A stretch of 6,525 nucleotides of DNA from Parachlamydiaceae bacterium (GTDB lineage: Bacteria > Chlamydiota > Chlamydiia > Chlamydiales > Parachlamydiaceae): the NCBI GenBank assembly GCA_030679615.1, contig JAUXSJ010000188.1:1-6525 (forward strand), read 5' to 3'. Numbering within the stretch: the first letter of the stretch is position 1; every line of letters starts with the position of its first letter. The position numbers were made by a program, and so were the translations under genes. The notes under the pieces are model-generated. The model ran no database searches, had not been told where the DNA came from, and saw only the letters and a program-made list of their open reading frames with translations. This document shows, in pieces, positions 6,468-6,525 of the stretch.

Positions 6468-6496
6468 ATTATAGAAAAAGGAGTTTAATTCGTCAA
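6468..6496 (-). promoter_or_regulatory. Near-consensus sigma-70/sigma-66 promoter of rpsT
   Basis: On the minus strand TTGACG (-35, 6491-6496) and TATAAT (-10, 6468-6473) are separated by exactly 17 bp, matching 11 of 12 consensus bases. Transcription should begin near 6461, giving a leader of about 35 nt before the rpsT ATG. In chlamydiae the housekeeping factor is sigma-66, which reads the same consensus. It is far stronger than any other promoter I can see here and may also feed the hydrolase gene by read-through. Confidence 0.85.
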
Positions 6497-6525
6497 AGAG
6501 ATACTCGATTGATCGTGAATAAAAA

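Overview
The window most likely comes from an environmental chlamydia, such as a Parachlamydiaceae-like amoeba symbiont. The main evidence is a very long class B penicillin-binding protein (1163 aa) with a large insertion inside its transpeptidase domain. Chlamydial PBP2 is known for unusual length (about 1,080 aa in Chlamydia, from memory), whereas most PBP2 proteins have 600-700 aa. The DNA is AT-rich, and a Sec-secreted hydrolase plus mobile-looking intergenic repeats fit an environmental member better than the streamlined pathogenic Chlamydia. The assignment is inferred from protein architecture and is not proven.

All three genes lie on the minus strand, so transcription runs from high to low coordinates. 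First is rpsT (ribosomal protein S20, 6142-6426), behind a near-consensus housekeeping promoter at 6468-6496. After a 107-bp gap with a strong hairpin comes a secreted CocE/S15-type serine hydrolase (4364-6034) with an intact Ser-Asp-His triad. A 257-bp gap follows, holding a long inverted repeat built of 9-bp units and a weak candidate promoter. Then comes pbp2 (615-4106), an inner-membrane peptidoglycan transpeptidase.

The left 614 bases hold no convincing gene. They contain two back-to-back inverted-repeat elements. One is a near-perfect 85-bp snapback (1-244) whose GC-rich arms carry REP-like hairpins around an AT-rich centre. The other is an imperfect one (365-554) with a divergent middle in its arms. 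They look like non-autonomous (REP/MITE-like) elements.

The three genes do not form an obvious pathway. rpsT is a translation gene with its own promoter, the CocE-type enzyme acts outside the cytoplasm, and PBP2 crosslinks peptidoglycan for growth and for the FtsZ-independent division of chlamydiae. The hairpins between them suggest at least partly separate transcription units. I see no convincing new multi-gene system. The points most worth a second look are the PBP2 insertion and altered active-site motifs, the missing oxyanion tyrosine in the hydrolase, and the snapback repeats.
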